Part shown: positions 47,832 through 55,554 of the stretch, in pieces
Numbering within the stretch: position 1 is the first letter of the stretch
Layout: the number at the start of each line of letters is the position of its first letter
From: Herbaspirillum sp. YR522
GTDB lineage: Bacteria; Pseudomonadota; Gammaproteobacteria; Burkholderiales; Burkholderiaceae_D
Reading direction: 5' to 3'
NCBI RefSeq assembly: GCF_000282575.1
Contig: NZ_AKJA01000103.1
Span: 1-64,000, forward strand
DNA length: 64,000 nucleotides
The notes under the pieces: model-generated
What the model saw: the letters and a program-made list of their open reading frames with translations, nothing else
What the model was told of the DNA's origin: nothing
Database searches by the model: none
Program-made: the position numbers and the translations under genes

Positions 47832-49040
47832 TCAGAAACGATGCAGGATGCCCAAGGCCAGCGCGTTCTGGTTGTTGTCCACACCAGGCGCGCCATTGCT
47901 GGTCAAGCCTGGGTTATACATGTCCTTGGCGCGCAGGTTTGCCAGCATGCCGTAGACCAGGGTGCGCTTGGACAGGTTGTAGTCCGCACCCAGCACCAGT
48001 GCAGTCAACTTGCCGTTGTTGTTGGCGCCGATGAAGTTGAAGCGCGAATGGATCACGCTTCCCTTGAGCAGCCAGTTGCCCAGGGTGTAGTCGGCGCCCA
48101 CATCATAGATATTGGCCTTGTCGTTGTTGATGCCGCCGGCCGTGAAGGCTGCGGTACCAGCGGTGGCAGCGAAGGTCGAGGCGAAGTTCGGCGCCGCGCC
48201 CGACGAGGCGTTGAGCAAAGGCTGCTTCACGTTCGACCACTCGCCGCGCAACTTCAACGCGCCCAGCTGGTAGCTCGAACCCAGCATGAAGACCTTGGTA
48301 CAAATGGAACCGGTCGCGCCTGCCGCACTGTTACAACCGGCATTGCTCGATGCGCCCTGGTCGCTGCTGGTGTTGCCGGTGCCGATGGTGGCCGCCTTGC
48401 GCGATTGCCAGTAGGCGAAGCCGATGCCGAACGGACCGCCGGTATAGTTACCGCCGAAACCGACCGACTGGCCTGCCTTGTTGTCGCCGGCCTGCTCGCC
48501 GAAGGCATAGGTCAGGTTACCCTGGAAGCCGCCGAACTTCGGGGTCAGGTAATAGATCATGTTGTTGGCGCGCTCGCCGGTGGAACGGTCGAGGTTGTTG
48601 CCATGCACCTTGCCGGTGTAGGGCAGCATGCGCGATGCGGTCGAATATTGGTTGGCGATGAAGTCGGTATAGTCCTTGCGGCGACCGACCTCGATGCTAC
48701 CGGCCGAACCCGACAAACCGATGGTGGTGCGACGACCGAATGTCAGGCCACCTTGGCCCGATGCGCCGTTATCGATGGTAAAGCCACCCTCGATGACGAA
48801 GTTTGCCTTGAGACCACCGCCGAGATCTTCCGTGCCGCGAAAGCCCAGGCGAGACTGGGTGTACTGGCCCGAATCCAGGCCGATACGGCTGGCGGTGGCG
48901 CGAGCGCCCGATGCAGGCGTGGTGACCTTGTCCACGTAACCCAGGCCGGCGGTCACGACACCATAGATCGTCACGTTGCTTTGCGCGTGCGCCACACCCA
49001 CGGCCCCCATGCACAGCAACATCATTGCTGACTTCTTCAT
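47832..49040 (-). CDS. Gram-negative general porin, betaproteobacterial type
   Basis: The 402-residue protein has a signal peptide cleaved near residue 20 (MKKSAMMLLCMGAVGVAHAQ). Typical opening strands follow (SNVTIYGVVTAGLGYVDKV), then the repeated aromatic-ended beta strands, and GLMHRF-like GILHRF at the C-terminus. The final Phe is the outer-membrane assembly signal. It forms a 16-strand trimeric channel. Its promoter carries a perfect copy of the locus operator, so it is probably the outer-membrane entry for the substrate of this locus. Confidence 0.95.
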   Translation of the reverse strand: MKKSAMMLLCMGAVGVAHAQSNVTIYGVVTAGLGYVDKVTTPASGARATASRIGLDSGQYTQSRLGFRGTEDLGGGLKANFVIEGGFTIDNGASGQGGLTFGRRTTIGLSGSAGSIEVGRRKDYTDFIANQYSTASRMLPYTGKVHGNNLDRSTGERANNMIYYLTPKFGGFQGNLTYAFGEQAGDNKAGQSVGFGGNYTGGPFGIGFAYWQSRKAATIGTGNTSSDQGASSNAGCNSAAGATGSICTKVFMLGSSYQLGALKLRGEWSNVKQPLLNASSGAAPNFASTFAATAGTAAFTAGGINNDKANIYDVGADYTLGNWLLKGSVIHSRFNFIGANNNGKLTALVLGADYNLSKRTLVYGMLANLRAKDMYNPGLTSNGAPGVDNNQNALALGILHRF

Positions 49041-49182
49041 TTACCTCTCCCTTTTGTTTAGGCCTGTCGACATCGAGTCGACGACTCCAGTCAATCACCA
49101 TCGTTTCGCTAACCAATCCGACGTAACGATAGACGACATGGTAATAAGGCTATTCGTCAACGTCAACAGTGTTTCACTAATA

Positions 49183-49212
49183 AATATAGCGTATCGAATA
49201 GCGATACATCAA
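49183..49212 (-). promoter_or_regulatory. Porin promoter with operator GTATCG-N5-CGATAC in its spacer
   Basis: On the minus strand TTGATG (49212-49207) and TATATT (49188-49183) are 18 bases apart. The perfect palindrome GTATCG-AATAG-CGATAC (49191-49207) fills that spacer, an arrangement typical of repression by blocking RNA polymerase. Confidence 0.65.
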
Positions 49213-49534
49213 TGAATCATTGTGGGGCGAAAAACCGCCTTCCTGCATCTTTTTCGCGCAGCATTGCACCGCGCAAATGCAGACGGGGAGCGGTTTCTCG
49301 CAAAATGCACTAAAACATTTTCGCGCGGATGCAACAGTGCCCTCGCAAACCCGCCGCAGCGCAAAAAAAAATCAGGTTTTTTTTCGCTGTCCCGCCATGA
49401 GCTCATCATTGCGTTGTGTGCGATGCAACAAACGCAATCCCCTGAAAACGCTCATTGCGGTCTTTCCAATGGCCTATCGCCCGTCCAATGTGTGACATAC
49501 GGACAACAGCAAAGGCCTGGCTGCGCGGACGGAC

Positions 49535-49564
49535 AAAAAAAAACGCAGCCGGGAAAGGCTGCGT
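49535..49564 (-). terminator. Terminator of the IclR gene
   Basis: ACGCAGCC pairs with GGCTGCGT around GGGAAA, with nine A on the plus side as T-tract for the minus strand. Confidence 0.9.
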
Positions 49565-49601
49565 GGAGGCGATGCGATGACGACCGGAGCCAATTGCGGC
49601 T

Positions 49602-50360
49602 TCAGGCGCCTGAATAACCGAGCGATGCAGAAAAGCGGCTGGCGGCGAACTTCAGGATATCCACATACTTGCCCAATTTATCCTTTGGCACGCGGGTGAC
49701 CGGGGCCGTCATCGACAGCGATGCGATCACCGCGCCGGTGGCGTCGCGAATGGGCGCGGCCACCGCCACCATGTCGGTGGTCTTTTCCGAAAACGAGGTG
49801 CTGTAGCCGTCGACCAGGATCTTCTTGATCTCGCGCTTGAGCTCGGTGCGCTTGACGATGGTATTGGGCGTGTAGCGTTCGAGCTTGCCGCTGAGGATGT
49901 CTTCCTGGATCTGTTCCGGCGCATGCGCCAGCAGCAGCTTGCCGGAAGCGCCGACGAACAGCGGGCGTCGGTCGCCCAGCTGGCTGTGTACGCGCAGCGC
50001 ATGCGGGGCATCCCACCAGGCCACGCAAACCGTCTCGGCGCCGTCGCGAATACGTACCAGCACGCTTTCGTTGCACTCGCGGCCGATGGTCTCGAGCATG
50101 TCGTTGGCCACCGTGATCAGGCTCAGCTGCGCCTGCGCCGCACTGCCGATGATCAGGGCCCGGTAGCCCAGGCTGTAGGAGGCTGCCGGCAGCTGGCGGC
50201 GCACCAGTCCGCATTCTTCGAGGGTGGTCAGCAAACGAAAGGCGCGGGCCTTGGTATTGCCCGACAGGCGCGCCAATTCGGTGACGCCCTTGCCGCTTTC
50301 CTCTGCCACCAGAAACAGGAGTTCAATTGCCTTGCTTACCGCGTCGACGGTATATGTCAT
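49602..50360 (-). CDS. IclR-family transcriptional regulator
   Basis: The 252-residue protein has the N-terminal winged helix (residues 3-65, VSKAIELLFLVAEESGKGVTELARLSG) and the IclR effector domain (FVGASGKLLLAHAPEQ, SEKTTDMVAVAAPIRDATG, VIASLSMTAP). It stands directly upstream of the porin gene on the same strand. Perfect GTATCG-N5-CGATAC palindromes occur only on the porin and permease promoters, with a weaker form before the binding-protein gene. I infer that it controls these; the ligand is unknown. Confidence 0.92.
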   Translation of the reverse strand: MTYTVDAVSKAIELLFLVAEESGKGVTELARLSGNTKARAFRLLTTLEECGLVRRQLPAASYSLGYRALIIGSAAQAQLSLITVANDMLETIGRECNESVLVRIRDGAETVCVAWWDAPHALRVHSQLGDRRPLFVGASGKLLLAHAPEQIQEDILSGKLERYTPNTIVKRTELKREIKKILVDGYSTSFSEKTTDMVAVAAPIRDATGAVIASLSMTAPVTRVPKDKLGKYVDILKFAASRFSASLGYSGA

Positions 50361-50779
50361 AGATGTTCCTTTTGTTGCACGCCTTCATCGCTGGGTGCCC
50401 TTTATTCTTTACGGTGCAAAGGTCGACTTGCCGCTCGGCATCATCGCGCGCGCCATATCCCCGCTACCATAACTGGTCATTCTCGCAGAAGGCTTTACAA
50501 CTGTCAGCCCTGCATCGGTGGACAGTCATCCAGCATCATCACACGCCATCGTTGGCAGGACGCATCGCCGCAGTCACCGCAAACGGTGGCCGGGCATACC
50601 ATTTCAACAAGAGGTGCGGCTCGGCTGCATTGGCCGACAGACGGGCGCGCGATTGACTCGGCGCTAAAATGATACATTGTTTTATTTGAAGAAACAACGG
50701 CGCAAGCGCCACCGCGCAGGCCCGCCCAAGAGGGGCCCGCGCGGCGGCGCTTGCGCACCCACCAGATGGATGGCGGTCT
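50361..50779. other. Gene-free stretch between IclR and phosphoribosyltransferase genes
   Basis: About 419 bases. It holds the IclR upstream region, in which I see no copy of the GTATCG palindrome, and the long hairpin at 50707-50756. No reading frame is supported. Confidence 0.5.
50698..50757 (-). terminator. Long hairpin after the phosphoribosyltransferase gene
   Basis: GCGCAAGCGCC and GGCGCTTGCGC form the base, with a further CCGCGC/GCGCGG stem inside. Followed on the minus strand by GTTGTTTC, a weak T-tract. Confidence 0.65.
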
Positions 50780-51298
50780 TCAGGCGGCCAGCATGGTCGC
50801 GGCCGAGTGGCCCGGCATTTCCGTTTCCTGCTGGTATTCCCAAGGCCAGCGCAGGTAGGTGTCACGGTCGGCCGGCATCGAGAAGTCCGGCACGTACATG
50901 TCCGGCCCTTCGCATCGATAGATGCTGAAGGTGCCGGTGCGGTTGCCCAATGCCTCGCAGTATTGCCGGGAGCGCGCAAAGGTCCAGCCGCTGCCGCAGA
51001 CATCGTCGACCAGCAGGATGCGCCGGGCGCGCGGGGCGCGCTGCTCGCCATCCAGGAAGTGCGGCCGGGGGTTGCGCCGGTTGCAGACCAGGTAGTCGAT
51101 GGGCAGCCCGGTGTGGCGGGCGATCAGCGCCGCCACCGGACTGCCGGCACGCAGGATGGCCACCAGCAGATCGTAGTCGCGCACGATCTCGGCACGGTGC
51201 GTCAACACCATGGCCTCGACATCCGACCAGGCCACGTCGACGGTACGCGAGAAGTTCATCCAGTCGGGCGGCGCCTCGCGGGCGATATCGAGCGTCAT
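50780..51298 (-). CDS. Phosphoribosyltransferase-family protein coupled to a candidate effector gene
   Basis: The 172-residue protein has the PRPP-binding signature ILLVDDVCGSGWTF (about 94-107) of type I phosphoribosyltransferases, and an upstream LVAILRAGSPVAALI segment. Relatives transfer purine bases to PRPP, but the acceptor here is unknown. Its ATG overlaps the stop of the 565-residue candidate secreted protein by three bases, so the two are translated together. That operon also contains a chaperone and has a hrp-box-like promoter. This is unusual for a salvage enzyme. Confidence 0.85.
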   Translation of the reverse strand: MTLDIAREAPPDWMNFSRTVDVAWSDVEAMVLTHRAEIVRDYDLLVAILRAGSPVAALIARHTGLPIDYLVCNRRNPRPHFLDGEQRAPRARRILLVDDVCGSGWTFARSRQYCEALGNRTGTFSIYRCEGPDMYVPDFSMPADRDTYLRWPWEYQQETEMPGHSAATMLAA

Positions 51299-52992
51299 CG
51301 TTTTTCTCCCGGCGCGCGCGTGGTTGCATCGTACAACTGGCTATCGGCCGAGATGCTCGAGTCCATTGTGCGCAACCGGTCGTCGGTGGCGCCCCTATCC
51401 TCGGGCGCGATGTCGGGGTCAGCATGCACGCCGGAAAAACTGTCCCATTCCCGTGGCGGCTGGTCCGAATGCATGCTTTCGAAGCGCTCGGGCTCGTACC
51501 CGCTCGATGCGATCGTGCTCAGTCGCGTCGGCTCGTGCTCGTCCCCTCTCGATACGACGGTACTGCGCCGCGTGGAGTCGTTCTCGTCCGCTGGGGGAAT
51601 GAATTCCCGCGGGATTTCGCGCATCTCGGGCTCGGTCCCGCCAAGCGGCCAGTCCGCTCTGTGCTGTGACCAGGTGCGATCCGGCTCGACGCGCGGATAG
51701 CGCTGGTCCACGGTAGTCCCGTCCTGCAAGGCCTGGCGCAAATTGCCCTGCAGCGCCGATTGGCGCATCGTGATCTTGTCACGTGCATTGCCTGCACTGT
51801 CCTGGCGAGCGCTGATCTTCTGCGCCAGGATGGCTTGTTGCCGGGGATCTTGCTCATTCGCCAGGCGCAGCTGGTAAGTCTCGATGCGGCCCTCGTGGAA
51901 CTTGGCCTTGGCATCCGACCAGGAATTGGCGATGCCGGTCATCCACTTGAGGCGGCGGTTGTCCACCGGCTGGAAGAAGTGGGCATCCGAATAGGCCTGC
52001 GCCCGCTCGGCCACTCGGCTGGGCCTCGCCGGCGCCACGTCGCTGCTTGCGCTGCGTTCCACATAACGGGCCTGCGGACGACGCGCCCGCAGGTAGCCGA
52101 TCAACTGTTCACGCTCGTTGTCCATCTGTTCAATTGTCGCCCCCAGCTCAAGATTGCCGCCGAGGGCGGCGCGGTTGACCTTGCGCTGGGCGGCGTTATC
52201 CTGCCGGGCCATCATGAAATGATCGCGCCGTGCTGGCGACAGGTCGGTCTGGCGCGCGCGGATTGCATTGGCCTGCTCCTGGGCCAACAGCGCTGCATTG
52301 TGTACCCCCAGCTTGATGTGTTGATAGACGCTGCGCACGCGGCTCACGTCACCGTCCTGGTATTGCGCGGTGACCTGTGCCGAGGTCTTGACCGCAAAGG
52401 GCGAAGGCCTGCCGTAGCTCATCTTGAGGGAATACCCGTCGGCGCTGGTCAGGTAATTCGGGCGATAGGACCTGACCACCGCGTCCGACATATCCAGTGG
52501 CGTGAATCCGGACGCGTCGAGATCACGGCGAAAGCCCGCCGTGGCGTCCTCGACAGCTTCGTCCAGGTTGCCCTTGCGGGCCTGTTGTCCAATCTCGCGC
52601 TTGTATCGATAGCGCTGCTGTTTCAGGTCGTAGTGCCGATCGACCTGGTCGCTCTGGTCGCTGCGCTTTTGCGCCAGGTCAGAGGCGAGGTCTTCGTCGG
52701 CGCGCACTTCCGGGCGCATGGCATCGAAACGCTTGGCCACGCCGATGCGCGCCCGGGCCGCGCTGGCGCGTCCGCTGGCCGCCATGCTGCGCGCGCCGAG
52801 CGCCATATCGCCGAGCTTGTTGACGGCGCCGGCAAAGGCTTGCACCTTGGGGTTGGCGCTCTTGGCCAGCCAGTTCGAATAACGATTGCCGAGGCTGGGG
52901 CGAAAATTCGATCGCTCTGCGCTGCGGATCTGGGTCGGGTCGGAAACATGGCTGTAATAGACGCCGCTGGTGCCATTGATGGGTTGGGTCAT
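51295..52992 (-). CDS. Candidate type III secreted protein, 565 residues, unknown function
   Basis: I do not recognise it. It is very polar, rich in Arg, Gln, Ala and Asp, without a Sec signal or membrane segment. The N-terminus is uncharged and Ser/Thr/Gly-rich (MTQPINGTSGVYYSHVSD). Residues about 50-160 look helical and basic, the centre has repeated Arg/Gln-rich helices, and the last 100 residues are acidic and disordered-looking (EPDRTWSQHRADWPLGG onward). It follows a CesT-like chaperone gene by 20 bases. Effector status is inference from chaperone, promoter and composition. Confidence 0.65.
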   Translation of the reverse strand: MTQPINGTSGVYYSHVSDPTQIRSAERSNFRPSLGNRYSNWLAKSANPKVQAFAGAVNKLGDMALGARSMAASGRASAARARIGVAKRFDAMRPEVRADEDLASDLAQKRSDQSDQVDRHYDLKQQRYRYKREIGQQARKGNLDEAVEDATAGFRRDLDASGFTPLDMSDAVVRSYRPNYLTSADGYSLKMSYGRPSPFAVKTSAQVTAQYQDGDVSRVRSVYQHIKLGVHNAALLAQEQANAIRARQTDLSPARRDHFMMARQDNAAQRKVNRAALGGNLELGATIEQMDNEREQLIGYLRARRPQARYVERSASSDVAPARPSRVAERAQAYSDAHFFQPVDNRRLKWMTGIANSWSDAKAKFHEGRIETYQLRLANEQDPRQQAILAQKISARQDSAGNARDKITMRQSALQGNLRQALQDGTTVDQRYPRVEPDRTWSQHRADWPLGGTEPEMREIPREFIPPADENDSTRRSTVVSRGDEHEPTRLSTIASSGYEPERFESMHSDQPPREWDSFSGVHADPDIAPEDRGATDDRLRTMDSSISADSQLYDATTRAPGEKR

Positions 52993-53012
52993 GATGATTC
53001 CCGTGGATGGGT

Positions 53013-53429
53013 TCAAGGTGTTGCGGTTTCGGGCGCCAGGAAATGGTCGATACGCCACTGCTGCGCCTGCTGGGCCAGGTTCACCATCAGCCCCAGCAGC
53101 AAAGGCGGGGCCATCGCAGCCAGTTCGTAGCGATAGCCCAGCGCCACGCGCCGGTCGGGCGCCAGCATGAAGGTGGGTGCCAGCTGGCTGTAGATGACCA
53201 TGTTCGCTTCCAGCAACGCAGCATAGGCCTCGGCCAGCCGCTCGGCGGGTGCTTCGCCGAAATCGCAATACACCATTAGGTGGTCGGGCGCCGTGTCCTC
53301 GTCGTATTCGAGATGGAAATCGATGCCTTCGACCTCGACCGCATAGCCCTGCAGCAGCAGTTCGTGCTGCTCCAGCCGGGCCAGCGTACAAAAGTCCTTG
53401 GCAAGATTGATAAAGCGCTGTCGGGACAT
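53013..53429 (-). CDS. CesT-like type III secretion chaperone (third copy)
   Basis: A 138-residue protein with the same signature as the other two chaperones here: N-terminal helix FINLAKDFCTLA, LMVYCDFGEAPAERLAE, then YAALLEANMVIYSQLAPTFML. It is the smallest copy. GAGG precedes the start. It heads a chaperone-cargo-phosphoribosyltransferase operon, and a hrp-box-like element ends 27 bases before its start codon, the best promoter spacing of the four. Confidence 0.78.
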   Translation of the reverse strand: MSRQRFINLAKDFCTLARLEQHELLLQGYAVEVEGIDFHLEYDEDTAPDHLMVYCDFGEAPAERLAEAYAALLEANMVIYSQLAPTFMLAPDRRVALGYRYELAAMAPPLLLGLMVNLAQQAQQWRIDHFLAPETATP

Positions 53430-53456
53430 GGTTTCCTCTTAATGTTGAAGTCACCA

Positions 53457-53485
53457 TGGGTGATGCACGACGGGAATAGGGTTCC
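53457..53485 (-). promoter_or_regulatory. hrp-box-like promoter upstream of the third chaperone
   Basis: On the minus strand GGAACC (53485-53480), 16 bases, TCACCCA (53463-53457): one mismatch to the HrpL consensus. Confidence 0.5.
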
Positions 53486-53547
53486 GCTTCGTGAGCATCC
53501 TTGAGGAAAATTGCCGTTTGGGAAAGGTTGCGCCGGCGCCGTCCAGA

Positions 53548-53586
53548 CAAAAACGCCGAAGCCTGCACTGGCAGGGCTTCGGCGTC
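53548..53586 (-). terminator. Terminator of the PilT-like ATPase gene
   Basis: CGCCGAAGCC pairs with GGCTTCGGCG, with additional TGC/GCA pairs inside, and AAAAA on the plus side as T-tract. It separates the pilus genes from the chaperone operon. Confidence 0.88.
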
Positions 53587-53615
53587 GGACCGACGACGGC
53601 GCTGGGAACGTGGCG

Positions 53616-54713
53616 TCAGCGCTTGGCGCTGTTGAGCATGTCGTGCAGCTCGAGGCGGTTGTAGGCCACGCGCAGCGCATCGCGCGCACTGACGCTTTTC
53701 TTGAGCACCAGTTGCAGCAGCACTTCGTTGAGGCTGCGCGACATGTTGTCTTCCTTGCGCTTCATGAAATCACCAATCAGGTGCAACTTGGACGGATCGG
53801 TGATGAACGGCGCGATCTGCTGGTTGTTGTTGAACACCATTTCACTGGCCATGACATGATGCTGGCCGTCCTCGGACGGCAGCAGGCTCTGGAACACCAC
53901 GCCCACCAGGGTCTCGGCCAGGGTGGCGGCGCGCTGGTTGCGCTGGTCCTGGGGGAAGAAACCCAGCAACTTGCTGATGGCCCGCACCGCACTACTGGTG
54001 TGCAGCGTGGCGAGCACCAGGTGACCGGACTCGCCGGCATGCAGCACCGTGTCGGCGGTATCGAAGTCGCGGATCTCGCCCACCATCAGCACATCGGGCT
54101 TCTGCCGCAGGGCTTCGCGCAGGCCGGACGAGAAGCTTTCGGTGTCGGTCGGTACCTCACGCTGTGAGATCATCGATTGCTTGCGCTGCAGTTCGTACTC
54201 GATCGGCTCTTCAATGGTGATGATGTGACCGTGCCGGGTCGAATTGATATGGTCCAGCATCGAGGCGATGGTGGTGGTCTTGCCGGCGCCGGTGGGGCCG
54301 GTCACCAGGATGATGCCCTTGGTCGCCTCCAGCACGGTCTTGATATAGCTGGGCAGGCCGGTGCCTTCCAGCACCAGCGGCTCCAGCGGGAAGCGCCGGA
54401 TCGAGACCGCTACCTTGGTGCCGCGCGAGATGCGGAAGATATTGCAACGCAGGCGCCATTCCCCGAGCACGAAGGGGCAATCGATGGCGCCATCGATGAT
54501 CTTGTCCTCCCAATCCTCGTCGATGGCCGCCAGCAGCGGGCCCAGCGACTCGATGGAGACCGGCATGTCGTTGGACGGCTGCCAGCCTCGCGGGGTCTTG
54601 AGCATGAGCGGCTGGTCCTGCTCGATGTGGATATCCGAAAAAGTTTGCGGGGAGTTGACCAAGGCCAGCAACTCCCGTTGGAGGTCTCGGGCAAGGAAAT
54701 GATCATTTGACAT
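53616..54713 (-). CDS. PilT/PilU-like pilus retraction ATPase
   Basis: The 365-residue secretion ATPase has Walker A GPTGAGKT (139-146), the Asp box ITIEEPIEYEL, Walker B DVLMVGEIRD and the His box GHLVLATLHTSSA. The length and the AIRNLIRE-less C-terminus (SRSLNEVLLQLVLKK) suggest PilU-like rather than classical PilT. It lies 364 bases downstream of the type IVb pilus operon on the same strand, behind a possible terminator. It may retract that pilus or serve the class a pili controlled by the Pil-Chp genes. Confidence 0.9.
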   Translation of the reverse strand: MSNDHFLARDLQRELLALVNSPQTFSDIHIEQDQPLMLKTPRGWQPSNDMPVSIESLGPLLAAIDEDWEDKIIDGAIDCPFVLGEWRLRCNIFRISRGTKVAVSIRRFPLEPLVLEGTGLPSYIKTVLEATKGIILVTGPTGAGKTTTIASMLDHINSTRHGHIITIEEPIEYELQRKQSMISQREVPTDTESFSSGLREALRQKPDVLMVGEIRDFDTADTVLHAGESGHLVLATLHTSSAVRAISKLLGFFPQDQRNQRAATLAETLVGVVFQSLLPSEDGQHHVMASEMVFNNNQQIAPFITDPSKLHLIGDFMKRKEDNMSRSLNEVLLQLVLKKSVSARDALRVAYNRLELHDMLNSAKR

Positions 54714-55077
54714 TCAGCCACCTGATTTGTAAGCGGTCTTGATGGAGAGGGCGTTGCACGGCTCGCCTGTTCTTTCCGACATGTTGTTGACACCCTGCAT
54801 CTCATGCATACCGATGTACCACGCGGCCCGGGTAGTGGGAGCAGATCTACCCATCGGTTCAACTAAGACATCGTACCAAGGGAGTCTACTATACCTGCTC
54901 ACGCGGTCGCAAATGTTCAAGAATGCTCAACGATTTAGATTTTCTGCAGGTCTCCACCCGATGGGAAACCTATAAAAAAATGAGCAAATACCTGATTGAC
55001 GAGCGAAAAATCAGGGATTTGCGCCATGCCCGAGGGCTCCCCCGATGTCAACCGGCACGGCGCAGCTTTACTAACAT
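54714..55077. other. Gene-free stretch between the lytic transglycosylase and ATPase genes
   Basis: About 364 bases of unusually AT-rich sequence. It includes a terminator-like hairpin at 54991-55015 and a minus-strand TATAGT near 54893-54888 that may serve the ATPase gene. The 13-base sequence AGTCTACTATACC also occurs at 25466-25478. A short plus-strand frame at 54923-55171 runs antisense into the transglycosylase gene and is not supported. Confidence 0.5.
54980..55015 (-). terminator. Probable terminator of the type IVb pilus operon
   Basis: On the minus strand CCTGATT and AATCAGG form a seven-base stem with an 11-base loop, followed a few bases later by seven T. Placed about 60 bases after the last pilus gene. 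Confidence 0.5.
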
Positions 55078-55554
55078 TTATCGCGACGCCTGGGCAATTA
55101 TCTCTTTGGGTATGTTTTTGTATACCTTTTGCGCATACTTGATCCGCAGTTGGGGATTACGCGCATTGTAAGCGCCCACGGCTTCCCACGTAAGTCCCAT
55201 GCGTTGCATGTTCTGCGCCAGGATCCAGGCGCCCACCTGCAGGTTCACGCACGGATCCTTCAGTTGTTCCTCGGTCACGCCGTACTTGCGCAAGGTCGGT
55301 AGCCAGCTGCTGTTGATCTGCATCATGCCGATATCGTAGCTGCCGTTCTTGTTGCGGTTCATGGCCTCGGGATTGAGGTTGGACTCGGTCTTGGCGATCG
55401 CATACAGCAGGTGCACGTTCACGCCGTACCAGGAAGCCACCTCGTTCCAGCAGGCTACCGCCGGTGCGCAGGCCAGGCAGGCCAGGATCAGCGCGGCGGT
55501 CTGCAGCAGCAGGCGCACCAGCCAGCGGGGTCGTTCATGGTGAATAGGTTCCAT
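55078..55554 (-). CDS. Lytic transglycosylase of the type IVb pilus system
   Basis: The product is 158 residues with a signal peptide or anchor (about 11-35) and a C-type lysozyme-like transglycosylase domain. Catalytic E57 lies in YAIAKTESNLNPEAM; GSYDIGMMQINSSWLP and VGAYNARN follow. It corresponds to the R64 plasmid protein called PilT, not the retraction ATPase of that name. It opens peptidoglycan for pilus assembly. The start overlaps the pilV stop region by 20 bases. Confidence 0.92.
   Translation of the reverse strand: MEPIHHERPRWLVRLLLQTAALILACLACAPAVACWNEVASWYGVNVHLLYAIAKTESNLNPEAMNRNKNGSYDIGMMQINSSWLPTLRKYGVTEEQLKDPCVNLQVGAWILAQNMQRMGLTWEAVGAYNARNPQLRIKYAQKVYKNIPKEIIAQASR

Larger units (their letters stand above)
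49041..49601. other. Gene-free stretch between the IclR and porin genes
   Basis: These 561 bases contain the porin promoter and operator (49183-49212) and the IclR terminator (49535-49564). Between them is a fairly AT-rich segment in which I see no gene. Confidence 0.6.
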
